Positions 1-5,497 of a DNA stretch of 10,345 nucleotides are shown here, piece after piece (within the stretch, counting starts at the first letter, position 1; each line of letters begins with the position of its first letter). This stretch comes from an uncultured Holophagaceae bacterium (GTDB taxonomy: Bacteria; Acidobacteriota; Holophagae; Holophagales; Holophagaceae). A model generated the notes under the pieces. That model saw only the letters and a program-made list of their open reading frames with translations, had not been told where the DNA came from and did not search any database. The stretch lies in contig CAIXHJ010000057.1 in assembly GCA_903919165.1 (NCBI GenBank), forward strand, positions 1 to 10,345. The letters are read 5' to 3'. A program made the translations under genes and the position numbers.

Positions 1-16
1 CAAAACCGTGGGTCAC
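1..16 (-). CDS. Start of a probable second ABC permease gene (partial, cut by window edge)
   Basis: On the minus strand a GTG codon at 16-14 overlaps the TGA stop of the upstream permease (15-13) in the classical GTGA arrangement. A strong GGAGGT ribosome binding site lies about five bases before it, inside the end of the upstream permease gene. Only five codons are visible (M-T-H-G-F). In BMP-type importers of the NupNOPQ layout the binding protein, ATPase and first permease are followed by a second, shorter permease of the same BPD_transp_2 superfamily. The position, coupling and orientation fit that gene. The identity is inferred from operon order; the sequence itself supports only a coupled start. 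Confidence 0.5.
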
Positions 17-1131
17 GACTGACCTCCATCCTTGGCGGATTCCGGAGAGGATTTCGACGTGAGGCGCGAGAAGAACCTGGCCGCCCGTTCCTGGGCATAG
101 GCGTTGTTGAGGTACATCTTGGCCGAGACGATGCACAGGATGATCACGCCCTGGAGGACCAGGATCATGTTCGCCGGGACCCCGGCGGAGCGCTGGGTCA
201 TGTCCGACCCGACCAGCAGGAGACCGAAAAAGACCGCCGCCGGCACGATACCCGCGGGATGGAGGGCTCCGAAGAGCGCCACCACGATCCCTGCGAACCC
301 GTACCCGGAGGTGATGTTCTCGATGGCACGGTGGTGAAGGCCCGTGACTTCCACGGCCCCCGCGATTCCCGCGAAGCTCCCGGAGAGGACCATGGCCATC
401 ACCAGAGAGCCCGGCACATGGATCCCCGCGTAGCGCGCGGCCTTGGCCTCGGCCCCGGCGGCCCTCAGCCGGAAGCCGAAGGTGGTGTGCCAGAGGAAGA
501 AGTAGACGCAAACGCATAGGACAAGGGCCAGGATCAGGCCCGTGTGGAGGCGGGTACCGGGTATGAGGTGGCTGAGGATGGCGGATTCGGGAAGGCGCAT
601 GGACTGAGGCGTGCCCGAGCCGGTTTCTAGTTCGCCGGGATCGATCATGGGTCCCCGGAGGAAGAAGGTGTAGAACTGGGCGGCGATGTAGTTGAGCATC
701 ACGGTGGAGAGGATCTCGTTGACCCCGAGTCTCGCCCGGAGGAGGCCGGCGATTCCTGCCCAAAGGCCGCCGCCGATGGCGCCTGCGAGCATGATTAGGG
801 TCAGCAGGGTGTACCGTGGCAACCCTGGCAGGGCCAGCGCCGTGGCGGTGGCGGCCAGGATGCCTATCAGCATCTGGCCCTCGGCGCCGATGTTGATGAT
901 GCCGCTGCGGAAGGCGATGGCGATTCCCAGGCCCACCAGGATCAAGGGAACAGCCCGCACGAGGATTTCGGTGATGCCGAACACATCCTTGAACGGACCC
1001 GTGAAGATCGTCACGTAGGTATCGACGGGGCTCGCCCCGATGGCCTTGAGCACCATGGCCCCGAGGACCGCGGCGGCCAGGGCGGCCAGGAGGATGACGC
1101 CCGCGCCGTAGGCGATCTTGAACTTATTCAT
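13..1131 (-). CDS. ABC transporter permease, BMP/nucleoside-type (BPD_transp_2 family)
   Basis: This is a 372-residue, strongly hydrophobic inner-membrane protein with about nine or ten membrane segments, the usual size for the first permease of BMP-type nucleoside importers (compare NupP/YufP). A segment around residues 74-88 (FRSGIINIGAEGQML) and the stretch GVNEILSTVMLNYIA (136-150) are typical of this branch of the ribose/nucleoside permease superfamily. Residues 220-240 (AAGAEAKAARYAGI) form the cytoplasmic coupling-loop region that contacts the ATPase. The ATG start overlaps the ATPase stop by eight bases, so translation is probably coupled, with a GGGGGTGG ribosome binding site inside the ATPase gene. 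The C-terminal 20 residues are polar. It should form the translocation channel with the partner permease that begins at the left edge. Purine nucleosides or nucleobases are the likely cargo; the family alone does not fix the substrate. Confidence 0.9.
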   Translation of the reverse strand: MNKFKIAYGAGVILLAALAAAVLGAMVLKAIGASPVDTYVTIFTGPFKDVFGITEILVRAVPLILVGLGIAIAFRSGIINIGAEGQMLIGILAATATALALPGLPRYTLLTLIMLAGAIGGGLWAGIAGLLRARLGVNEILSTVMLNYIAAQFYTFFLRGPMIDPGELETGSGTPQSMRLPESAILSHLIPGTRLHTGLILALVLCVCVYFFLWHTTFGFRLRAAGAEAKAARYAGIHVPGSLVMAMVLSGSFAGIAGAVEVTGLHHRAIENITSGYGFAGIVVALFGALHPAGIVPAAVFFGLLLVGSDMTQRSAGVPANMILVLQGVIILCIVSAKMYLNNAYAQERAARFFSRLTSKSSPESAKDGGQS

Positions 1132-2653
1132 CGGCCACCCCCGCCATGAGAAGACCGAGCCGTTCCCGCGTCGCCTCGAGGGAGGTCAGGACCTTGAGGA
1201 TCCTGCCCTTGTAGATGACGGCGATGCGGTCCGACAGGTTCATGATTTCCTCGAGTTCCTCGGAAATGAGCAGCACCCCCCCTCCTGCGCGGCGGCGGGC
1301 GAGGAGCTGGGAATGGATGAATTCCTGGGCGCCCATGTCCACGCCCCTGGTGGGGTAGACCGCCACCAGGGCCTTGGGTTCGCGGGCCAACTCCCGGGCC
1401 AGGATCACCTTCTGGATGTTCCCTCCCGAAAGGGATCCTCCCGCCGCGGACGTGGAAGAGCAGCGGATATCGAAGGACGCCTTGAGGGATTCGGCGTTGC
1501 GGGCGATCTGGCCCTGCTTGAGCACCACCGACCAGCTGAACTTGGCGGTATGGAAGTCCTTGAGGACCAGGTTCTCCTTCACGGAGAACTTGGGCACGAT
1601 GCCCTCGTGGTGACGGTCCTCGGGAATGTAGCCCAGCCCAGCGGCGATCATTGAGGCGGGGCTTTTGTTGGTCATGTCCGCGCCCAGGAAATCCACCTTG
1701 CCCAATTCCACGCGCCTGAGCCCAGTCAGCGCTTCGGCAAGCTCGCGCTGGCCGTTGCCGGAGACGCCCGCCAGGCCGAGGATCTCGCCTGCGTGGAGCT
1801 CCAATTCCAGACCATCCAGAGCCAGATGGCCCCGGTCACCCCGGACGTGGAGATCCTGGGCTTGCAGAACCACGCCTCCGCCCATGCTGAGACCTTCGTT
1901 CCGGGGAAGGTGGATCTCGCGGCCAGTCATGAGCGCGGCCAAGTCCGCCGAGGTGTGGTCCACGGTCTGCCCGTTGAAGACCACGGCGCCGTGCCTGAGG
2001 ATGGCCACCCGATCGGAGAGGGCCTTGACCTCGTTGAGTTTGTGGCTGATGAAGATGATGGAAAGCTCGCCCGTCATGCGCTTCAGGCGGTCGATGAGGT
2101 CGTCGGTTTCCTGGGGAGTGAGGGCCGAGGTGGGCTCGTCAAGGATGAGAAGCTGGGCGCCGAAACAGAGGGTCTTGATGAGTTCCACCCGCTGCTGTTC
2201 GCCCACGGAAAGCTGCCAGATGTGGGCATCGGGATTCACAGGGAGCTGGTGGTGCTCGGAGACTTCCATGATCCTGGCCTTGGCCGACTTGAGATCCAGA
2301 TTCATGAACCGGTGGAGGCTCTTGAGTCCCAGCGCCACGTTCTCGGCCACGGTCATGTTGGGGACCAGCATGAAGTTCTGGTGCACCATGCCGATCCCGC
2401 AGGCATAGGCGTCGTTGGGGGTGTGGAAGCGGACTTCGCGGCCGTTCAGGGAAATGGTTCCCGAGTCCGGCTGGTAGAGGCCCGCCAGGATGTTCATGAG
2501 GGTTGATTTCCCCGCACCGTTCTCGCCCACCAGCGCGAGTACCTCCCCCCGCGACACCTGCATGGAGATGTTGTTGCAGGCCAGGATGCCGGGAAACCGC
2601 TTGGTGATGCCCTCGATCTTGAGTTCGTTGATGGGTTCGGCGGCTGCTTTCAC
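1124..2653 (-). CDS. ABC transporter ATP-binding protein with two nucleotide-binding domains (nucleoside/sugar type)
   Basis: This 509-residue cytoplasmic ATPase contains two ABC domains in one chain, as in the RbsA/NupO/YufO family. Domain 1 has Walker A GENGAGKST (43-51), Q-loop Q92, signature LSVGEQQ (148-154), Walker B LLILDEPTS (168-176) and switch His204. Domain 2 is degenerate in the way usual for this family: its P-loop is GVSGNGQRE (296-304) without the Lys, the signature LSGGNIQK (408-415) is intact, Walker B reads LVAVYPTRGVD with no catalytic Glu, and the switch position is Glu (ISEELEE). Only one composite site is therefore expected to hydrolyse ATP. The start codon is GTG at 2653, supported by GGGAG five bases upstream. 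The gene lies 100 bases after the binding-protein gene, with a hairpin between them, and overlaps the permease. It is assigned to nucleoside/purine uptake by its neighbours. Confidence 0.92.
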   Translation of the reverse strand: MKAAAEPINELKIEGITKRFPGILACNNISMQVSRGEVLALVGENGAGKSTLMNILAGLYQPDSGTISLNGREVRFHTPNDAYACGIGMVHQNFMLVPNMTVAENVALGLKSLHRFMNLDLKSAKARIMEVSEHHQLPVNPDAHIWQLSVGEQQRVELIKTLCFGAQLLILDEPTSALTPQETDDLIDRLKRMTGELSIIFISHKLNEVKALSDRVAILRHGAVVFNGQTVDHTSADLAALMTGREIHLPRNEGLSMGGGVVLQAQDLHVRGDRGHLALDGLELELHAGEILGLAGVSGNGQRELAEALTGLRRVELGKVDFLGADMTNKSPASMIAAGLGYIPEDRHHEGIVPKFSVKENLVLKDFHTAKFSWSVVLKQGQIARNAESLKASFDIRCSSTSAAGGSLSGGNIQKVILARELAREPKALVAVYPTRGVDMGAQEFIHSQLLARRRAGGGVLLISEELEEIMNLSDRIAVIYKGRILKVLTSLEATRERLGLLMAGVADE

Positions 2654-2699
2654 GAACGCTCCCGGATGACCGTGCCGTGGGACATTTCCCCAGAAAGGA

Positions 2700-2738
2700 C
2701 TTCGGCCCCGGGAGACTTGAGGTTTTCCGGGGCCGAAG
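2700..2738 (-). terminator. Strong hairpin between binding-protein and ATPase genes (partial terminator or mRNA stabiliser)
   Basis: A perfect 12-bp inverted repeat pairs 2700-2711 (CTTCGGCCCCGG) with 2727-2738, leaving a 15-base loop. In the minus-strand transcript it sits after the binding-protein stop (2754) and before the ATPase start (2653). Only a weak T-rich run (TCCTTTCT) follows it, so full termination is unlikely. Hairpins here commonly let the binding protein be made in excess over the membrane components, by stopping part of transcription or by protecting the upstream message from 3' exonucleases. The structure is seen directly; its effect is inferred. Confidence 0.7.
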
Positions 2739-2753
2739 GTTTACCGATAGGTC

Positions 2754-3752
2754 CTAGAACTTGACGTCCTTCCAGGCGAGGGGAAGCTTGCCGGCGGTCA
2801 TGTCGGCCCTGGCCTTGTCCACGGCCTTCCTGATGGCCGGGGTCAGGATCTTCCCGACCTTGTCGTTGTACTGGAAGACGAAGCCCTTGTTGGCGAAGTT
2901 CAGGGGGATGTTCTCGCCCCCGCGAATGCCGGCCTCCCGCTTGGCGATGAGGACTTCCACCACAGCGTTGTAGTTGTAGCTGGATGCGGCGATGACTTTG
3001 GGAGCTTCGGGGACGCTGAGCTGGGAAGTGTCCTGTCCCGCCCACCAGATGGTCTTGTCCTTGGTGTCGGCGACGACCTTGAGAGCGCCCATGGCCTGCT
3101 GCGAGGAACCGGTGAGGAAGTCGGCGCCGGCGTTGATTTGGGTCTTGGCCAGTTCGGCGGCCTTGACGAAGTCGCCGAAGCTGCCCGTGTGGGCAACCTT
3201 GACCTGGACATTGGGATTCACGGACTTGGCGCCGAGCACATAGCCGCGGTCATAGCGGGCGGCATCGCCGCCGTCCACGGGGCCCACGCAGCCCACGATG
3301 TTCACCTTGGTGACCATGCCGGCGATGATGCCGTTGAGGTACCCGGTCTGCTCGCTCTCGGGCATATAGGTGAAGACGTTCTTGCCGCCGATGTCGGCGC
3401 TGGTCCCGAAGACGAAGGTAGTGTTCGGGTAGTCGGGGGCCATTTCGTTGACCAAGTTCTTGTACTGGGCGCCATGGCAGATGATGATGTCGAACTTGTT
3501 GGAAGCGTACTGGCGGGCCGCGGAACCTGCGTCCACGGGCTTCATCTTCTCGCTGTAGCTGTACTCGACCAGCGCGTTCCCGTATTCCTTCTGCACCGCC
3601 TTGATGGCGTCATGCATGGACTGGCACCAGCCCTTGTCGTCCACCGTGGACTCGACGATGAGGGCGATGCGGACCTTGGCCTTGGGGGGGGCCGCGAAGA
3701 GGCCGCTGGCGAGCGCACCCAACATCGTGAAAGCGAGGAAAAGTTTTTTCAT
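2754..3752 (-). CDS. BMP/PnrA-family periplasmic substrate-binding protein of an ABC importer
   Basis: This 332-residue protein starts with an ATG preceded by AGGAGGT six bases upstream. Residues 1-20 form a Sec signal peptide (MKK, hydrophobic core, cut near LFA-A). There is no lipobox cysteine, unlike many Gram-positive BMP lipoproteins, so it is predicted to be a soluble periplasmic receptor. Family landmarks are the first beta strand and loop RIALIVESTVDDKGWCQ (28-44), DIIICHGAQYKN (88-99), NVFTYMPESEQTGYLNG (125-141) and TGSFGDFVKAAELAKTQINAGADF (189-212). The GW at 41-42, where PnrA-type proteins usually have an Phe-containing motif, marks a distinct subgroup. It is the first gene of the importer operon and probably the best expressed. 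Family members bind purine nucleosides; with a deaminase and a xanthine dehydrogenase nearby, a purine ligand is likely but unproven. A run of eight C in the coding strand lies at the signal-peptide junction. Confidence 0.92.
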   Translation of the reverse strand: MKKLFLAFTMLGALASGLFAAPPKAKVRIALIVESTVDDKGWCQSMHDAIKAVQKEYGNALVEYSYSEKMKPVDAGSAARQYASNKFDIIICHGAQYKNLVNEMAPDYPNTTFVFGTSADIGGKNVFTYMPESEQTGYLNGIIAGMVTKVNIVGCVGPVDGGDAARYDRGYVLGAKSVNPNVQVKVAHTGSFGDFVKAAELAKTQINAGADFLTGSSQQAMGALKVVADTKDKTIWWAGQDTSQLSVPEAPKVIAASSYNYNAVVEVLIAKREAGIRGGENIPLNFANKGFVFQYNDKVGKILTPAIRKAVDKARADMTAGKLPLAWKDVKF

Positions 3753-3780
3753 CTCCTACCTCCTGGAATTTAAATGCATG

Positions 3781-3793
3781 CACAAATTTAACA
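3781..3793 (-). promoter_or_regulatory. Candidate operator copy 1 (TGwTAAwTTwkTG motif)
   Basis: The minus strand reads TGTTAAATTTGTG. It agrees with the degenerate 13-base motif TGwTAAwTTwkTG that also occurs before the RpiR-type gene and between the transporter and molybdenum-enzyme genes. This copy is the most divergent of the three. It overlaps the candidate -35 box of the deaminase promoter and lies in the leader region of the binding-protein gene. AT-rich matches can arise by chance, so this is a hypothesis drawn from three sites. Confidence 0.35.
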
Positions 3794-3816
3794 GTTCTGG
3801 CGGGGGACAAAATAAA
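3788..3816 (+). promoter_or_regulatory. Candidate sigma-70-type promoter of the deaminase gene
   Basis: A TTAACA box (3788-3793, five of six matches to TTGACA) is followed after 17 bases by AATAAA (3811-3816, four of six matches to TATAAT). A start near 3823 would leave a leader of about 80 bases before the deaminase ATG at 3903, which has GAGGAG five bases upstream. The left arm of an inverted repeat falls in the spacer. This rests on consensus matching in an AT-rich stretch only. Confidence 0.35.
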
Positions 3817-3855
3817 TATATCTCCCACTGTGAAAAATCTTGTTCGTCCCCCGGC
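3799..3855. repeat. Spaced inverted repeat in the divergent promoter region
   Basis: GGCGGGGGAC (3799-3808) and GTCCCCCGGC (3846-3855) are inverted copies agreeing at nine of ten positions, with centres 47 bases apart. The AT-rich core between them carries the candidate -10 elements of both divergent genes. Such a layout suits a regulator bound at two half-sites or a looping pair about 4.5 helical turns apart. Alternatively the arms could pair in the deaminase leader RNA if transcription starts further upstream. Confidence 0.4.
3809..3836 (-). promoter_or_regulatory. Candidate promoter of the ABC importer operon
   Basis: On the minus strand TTTTCA (3836-3831) and TATTTT (3814-3809) are separated by 16 bases, giving a weak sigma-70-like pair about 50 bases before the binding-protein start at 3752. 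It overlaps the candidate deaminase promoter on the other strand, so the two transcripts may compete or share control. Both boxes are poor matches and other registers are possible. Downstream, the leader holds the perfect 8-bp palindrome TGCATGCA at 3775-3782. Confidence 0.25.
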
Positions 3856-3902
3856 AAGTCCCTCGCAGAATGCTAGGCGTGGGTGTCTTCTGAGGAGTCA
3901 CG

Positions 3903-4433
3903 ATGGCTGAATTTCCTGCCCTGGGACCATCCTCATCCAGAAATGGACCGACCCGAGAGCAAATGGTGCGGCATCTTCGTCGCGCCCAGGAGATCGCAGT
4001 CCGAGCCGTCTCCATGGGGCGTCATCCATTCGGGGCTATCCTGGTAGGTCCGGACCAGGAGACCGTGCTGCTGGAACAGGGCAATGTAAGCACGGTCAAC
4101 CATGCGGAAGCCGTGCTGGCCCGCACGGCGGACATGAACTTCACGTCGGGCTATCTCTGGGACTGCACGCTCTACACCACGGTGGAGCCCTGCGCCATGT
4201 GCGCGGCGACCCAGTATTGGGCCAACATCGGCCGTCTGGTCTACGGCTTGGACGAGCGGCGCCTTCTTGCTCTGACCGGTGATCATGCCGAGAATCCCAC
4301 GATGGATGTGCCTGCTCGCTATATCTACACGCACAGCCAGAAGGCCATCGAGGTCATTGGACCGATTCCGGAGGTAGAGGAAGAAATCGCTGAACTGCAT
4401 CGGGCCTACTGGCAGCGCAGCCCAGAACTCTGA
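3903..4433 (+). CDS. Zinc-dependent nucleobase/nucleoside deaminase (CDA fold, guanine-deaminase/TadA-like)
   Basis: This 176-residue cytoplasmic enzyme has the signature of the cytidine/deoxycytidylate deaminase fold: H67-A-E69, where His binds zinc and Glu shuttles protons, and P96-C-A-M-C100, supplying the two zinc cysteines. Residues 41-48 (HPFGAILV) form the substrate-side strand. Residues 110-134 (GRLVYGLDERRLLALTGDHAENPTM) and the C-terminal QKAIEVIGPI stretch resemble a nucleoside-deaminase subgroup rather than classic tRNA-modifying TadA. The first 20 residues are a polar extension. The ATG is supported by GAGGAG five bases upstream. Next to a purine-type importer and a xanthine dehydrogenase, the likely reaction is hydrolytic deamination of guanine to xanthine or of an adenine compound to hypoxanthine, with ammonia released. 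The substrate cannot be read from sequence, and a cytosine-type substrate is not excluded. It probably shares a transcript with the regulator 47 bases downstream. Confidence 0.85.
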   Translation: MAEFPALGPSSSRNGPTREQMVRHLRRAQEIAVRAVSMGRHPFGAILVGPDQETVLLEQGNVSTVNHAEAVLARTADMNFTSGYLWDCTLYTTVEPCAMCAATQYWANIGRLVYGLDERRLLALTGDHAENPTMDVPARYIYTHSQKAIEVIGPIPEVEEEIAELHRAYWQRSPEL

Positions 4434-4462
4434 CTACACTGAGAAAACAATAGATCTACAAA

Positions 4463-4477
4463 TATGATAATTTATTG
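4463..4477 (+). promoter_or_regulatory. Candidate -10 box overlapping operator copy 2, just before the RpiR-type gene
   Basis: TATGAT (4463-4468, five of six matches to TATAAT) lies 12 bases before the ATG at 4481, inside the AT-rich gap 4434-4480. The 15-base string from 4463 to 4477 matches the minus-strand string at 8299-8285 in 13 of 15 positions and includes motif copy 2 (TGATAATTTATTG, 4465-4477). No convincing -35 box is seen. If this -10 is used, the transcript would start at or next to the initiation codon, and a repressor bound here would block both transcription and the start site. Confidence 0.35.
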
Positions 4478-4480
4478 CTC

Positions 4481-5392
4481 ATGACTCCATCCAATCTGCC
4501 TGACATCCAGATCCGGATTGCGGATGCCTACCACGGGCTACCCGAGGCGCAACGCGCCATCGCCAATGCGCTGATGGCGGACCCCCTGCTCGGCGCTTTA
4601 TGGGGCATCGAATCCACGGCGGAGCGGGCCGGGGTCAGCATGGGCTCTGTCATGCGCTTCGCCAAGCGCCTGGGATACCGGAGCTACAGCGATTTCCGGG
4701 ATGCCCTGAGAAATGCGTGCAACGCCAGATCCGGGGGATCCGATTCGGAGTTTTCTGATCTGGAGATCCCCACAGATCTGTACGGGACCCTGGCTGAAGT
4801 GGTGCAGAGGGACAGCCAGCACCTCGACCGGATGATCCAGATGGTGGACCATGACAAGCTCCAGCGCGCCGCGGAGATCCTGGTTCAGAGCCGGCATCGC
4901 ATCATCCTCGGCAGGGGCGTTAGCCACGTCATGGGATTGATCCTGGCCTTCTACCTGACCCAGGCCGGAGTTTCCTGCAGTGCGGCACTGCCTTCTGACT
5001 TCTCCAACCAGGTCGCCAACCTTGATGTGCAGGATCTGCTCGTAGCCATCAGCTTCCATCCCTACAGCCGGGAGACCGTGGATGCGGCGATCTTCGCCAA
5101 GCAGAACGGCGTGAACGTCCTCGGCATATCAGACCGTCCGGATTCTCCCCTAGCGGACTATTCCGACATCTTGATCCCCGTACCGAGCGAGAACCTGCTC
5201 TTCAGCTACAGCATGACTTCCTTCGCCGCCCTGGCCCATGCCTTTGCCATCGTCCTGGCCGCCCAGGACGAGTCCGGCGTCCTCAAGCGCCTCAAGGCGG
5301 CGGACAAGGTGGCCCAGCCCCTCTTCGTGGACCACTGGCTGCCCATACAGCCCGGGGCGATCCATAGGCGCGGCAGCAGGCCCGGCAAATAA
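4481..5392 (+). CDS. RpiR/MurR-family transcriptional regulator (HTH plus SIS domain)
   Basis: This 303-residue protein has an N-terminal RpiR-type helix-turn-helix domain at about residues 8-85, with the recognition unit ESTAERAGVSMGSVMRFAKRLGYRS near 44-68. A SIS domain follows at about 125-262 (RIILGRGVSHVMGLILAFYLTQAG, then DLLVAISFHPYSRETVDAAIFAKQNG and NVLGISD). SIS domains usually bind phosphosugars, so the effector may be a ribose or phosphoribosyl compound freed from nucleosides. That is an inference. I chose ATG 4481; an in-frame TTG at 4475 would add only two residues. Neither start has a Shine-Dalgarno sequence, which is unusual beside the strong sites of neighbouring genes. The final 20 residues are basic and poorly conserved in appearance. 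As the only regulator in the window, it is the natural controller of the importer, deaminase and molybdenum-enzyme genes. Confidence 0.9.
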   Translation: MTPSNLPDIQIRIADAYHGLPEAQRAIANALMADPLLGALWGIESTAERAGVSMGSVMRFAKRLGYRSYSDFRDALRNACNARSGGSDSEFSDLEIPTDLYGTLAEVVQRDSQHLDRMIQMVDHDKLQRAAEILVQSRHRIILGRGVSHVMGLILAFYLTQAGVSCSAALPSDFSNQVANLDVQDLLVAISFHPYSRETVDAAIFAKQNGVNVLGISDRPDSPLADYSDILIPVPSENLLFSYSMTSFAALAHAFAIVLAAQDESGVLKRLKAADKVAQPLFVDHWLPIQPGAIHRRGSRPGK

Positions 5393-5429
5393 ATTAGGTT
5401 GACCCGGGAATTCAGGGACAAGAAGGCGG

Positions 5430-5472
5430 AACACCGAGGACACAGAGTTCCGCGGAGCCCACAGAGAAAAGG
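5430..5472. repeat. Short degenerate GAGnnCACAGAG-type repeat in the convergent gap
   Basis: Two related units lie in tandem: ACACCGAGGACACAGAG (5431-5447) and CGCGGAGCCCACAGAGAAAA (5451-5470). Both contain GAG or GGAG, then a C-rich triplet, then ACAGAG. Similar 'CCGAGGACACAGAG' strings are, from memory, scattered between genes in several high-GC Gram-negative genomes, but I could not check copy number here. The unit lies in the non-coding gap 5393-5497 between two convergent genes, the usual place for such dispersed elements. Its function is unknown. Confidence 0.45.
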
Positions 5473-5487
5473 GCTGGTGGAACAGCC
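5466..5487 (-). terminator. Weak intrinsic terminator after ssnA
   Basis: In the minus-strand transcript, 11 bases past the ssnA stop, GGCTG (5487-5483) pairs with CAGCC (5476-5472) across a six-base loop and is followed by CTTTTCT. A 5-bp stem with a four-T run is a minimal rho-independent terminator. On the plus strand, a second weak dyad, TTGACCC/GGGACAA at 5399-5421 (six of seven paired), follows the regulator stop but has no T run. Confidence 0.4.
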
Positions 5488-5497
5488 AAACCGGGGA

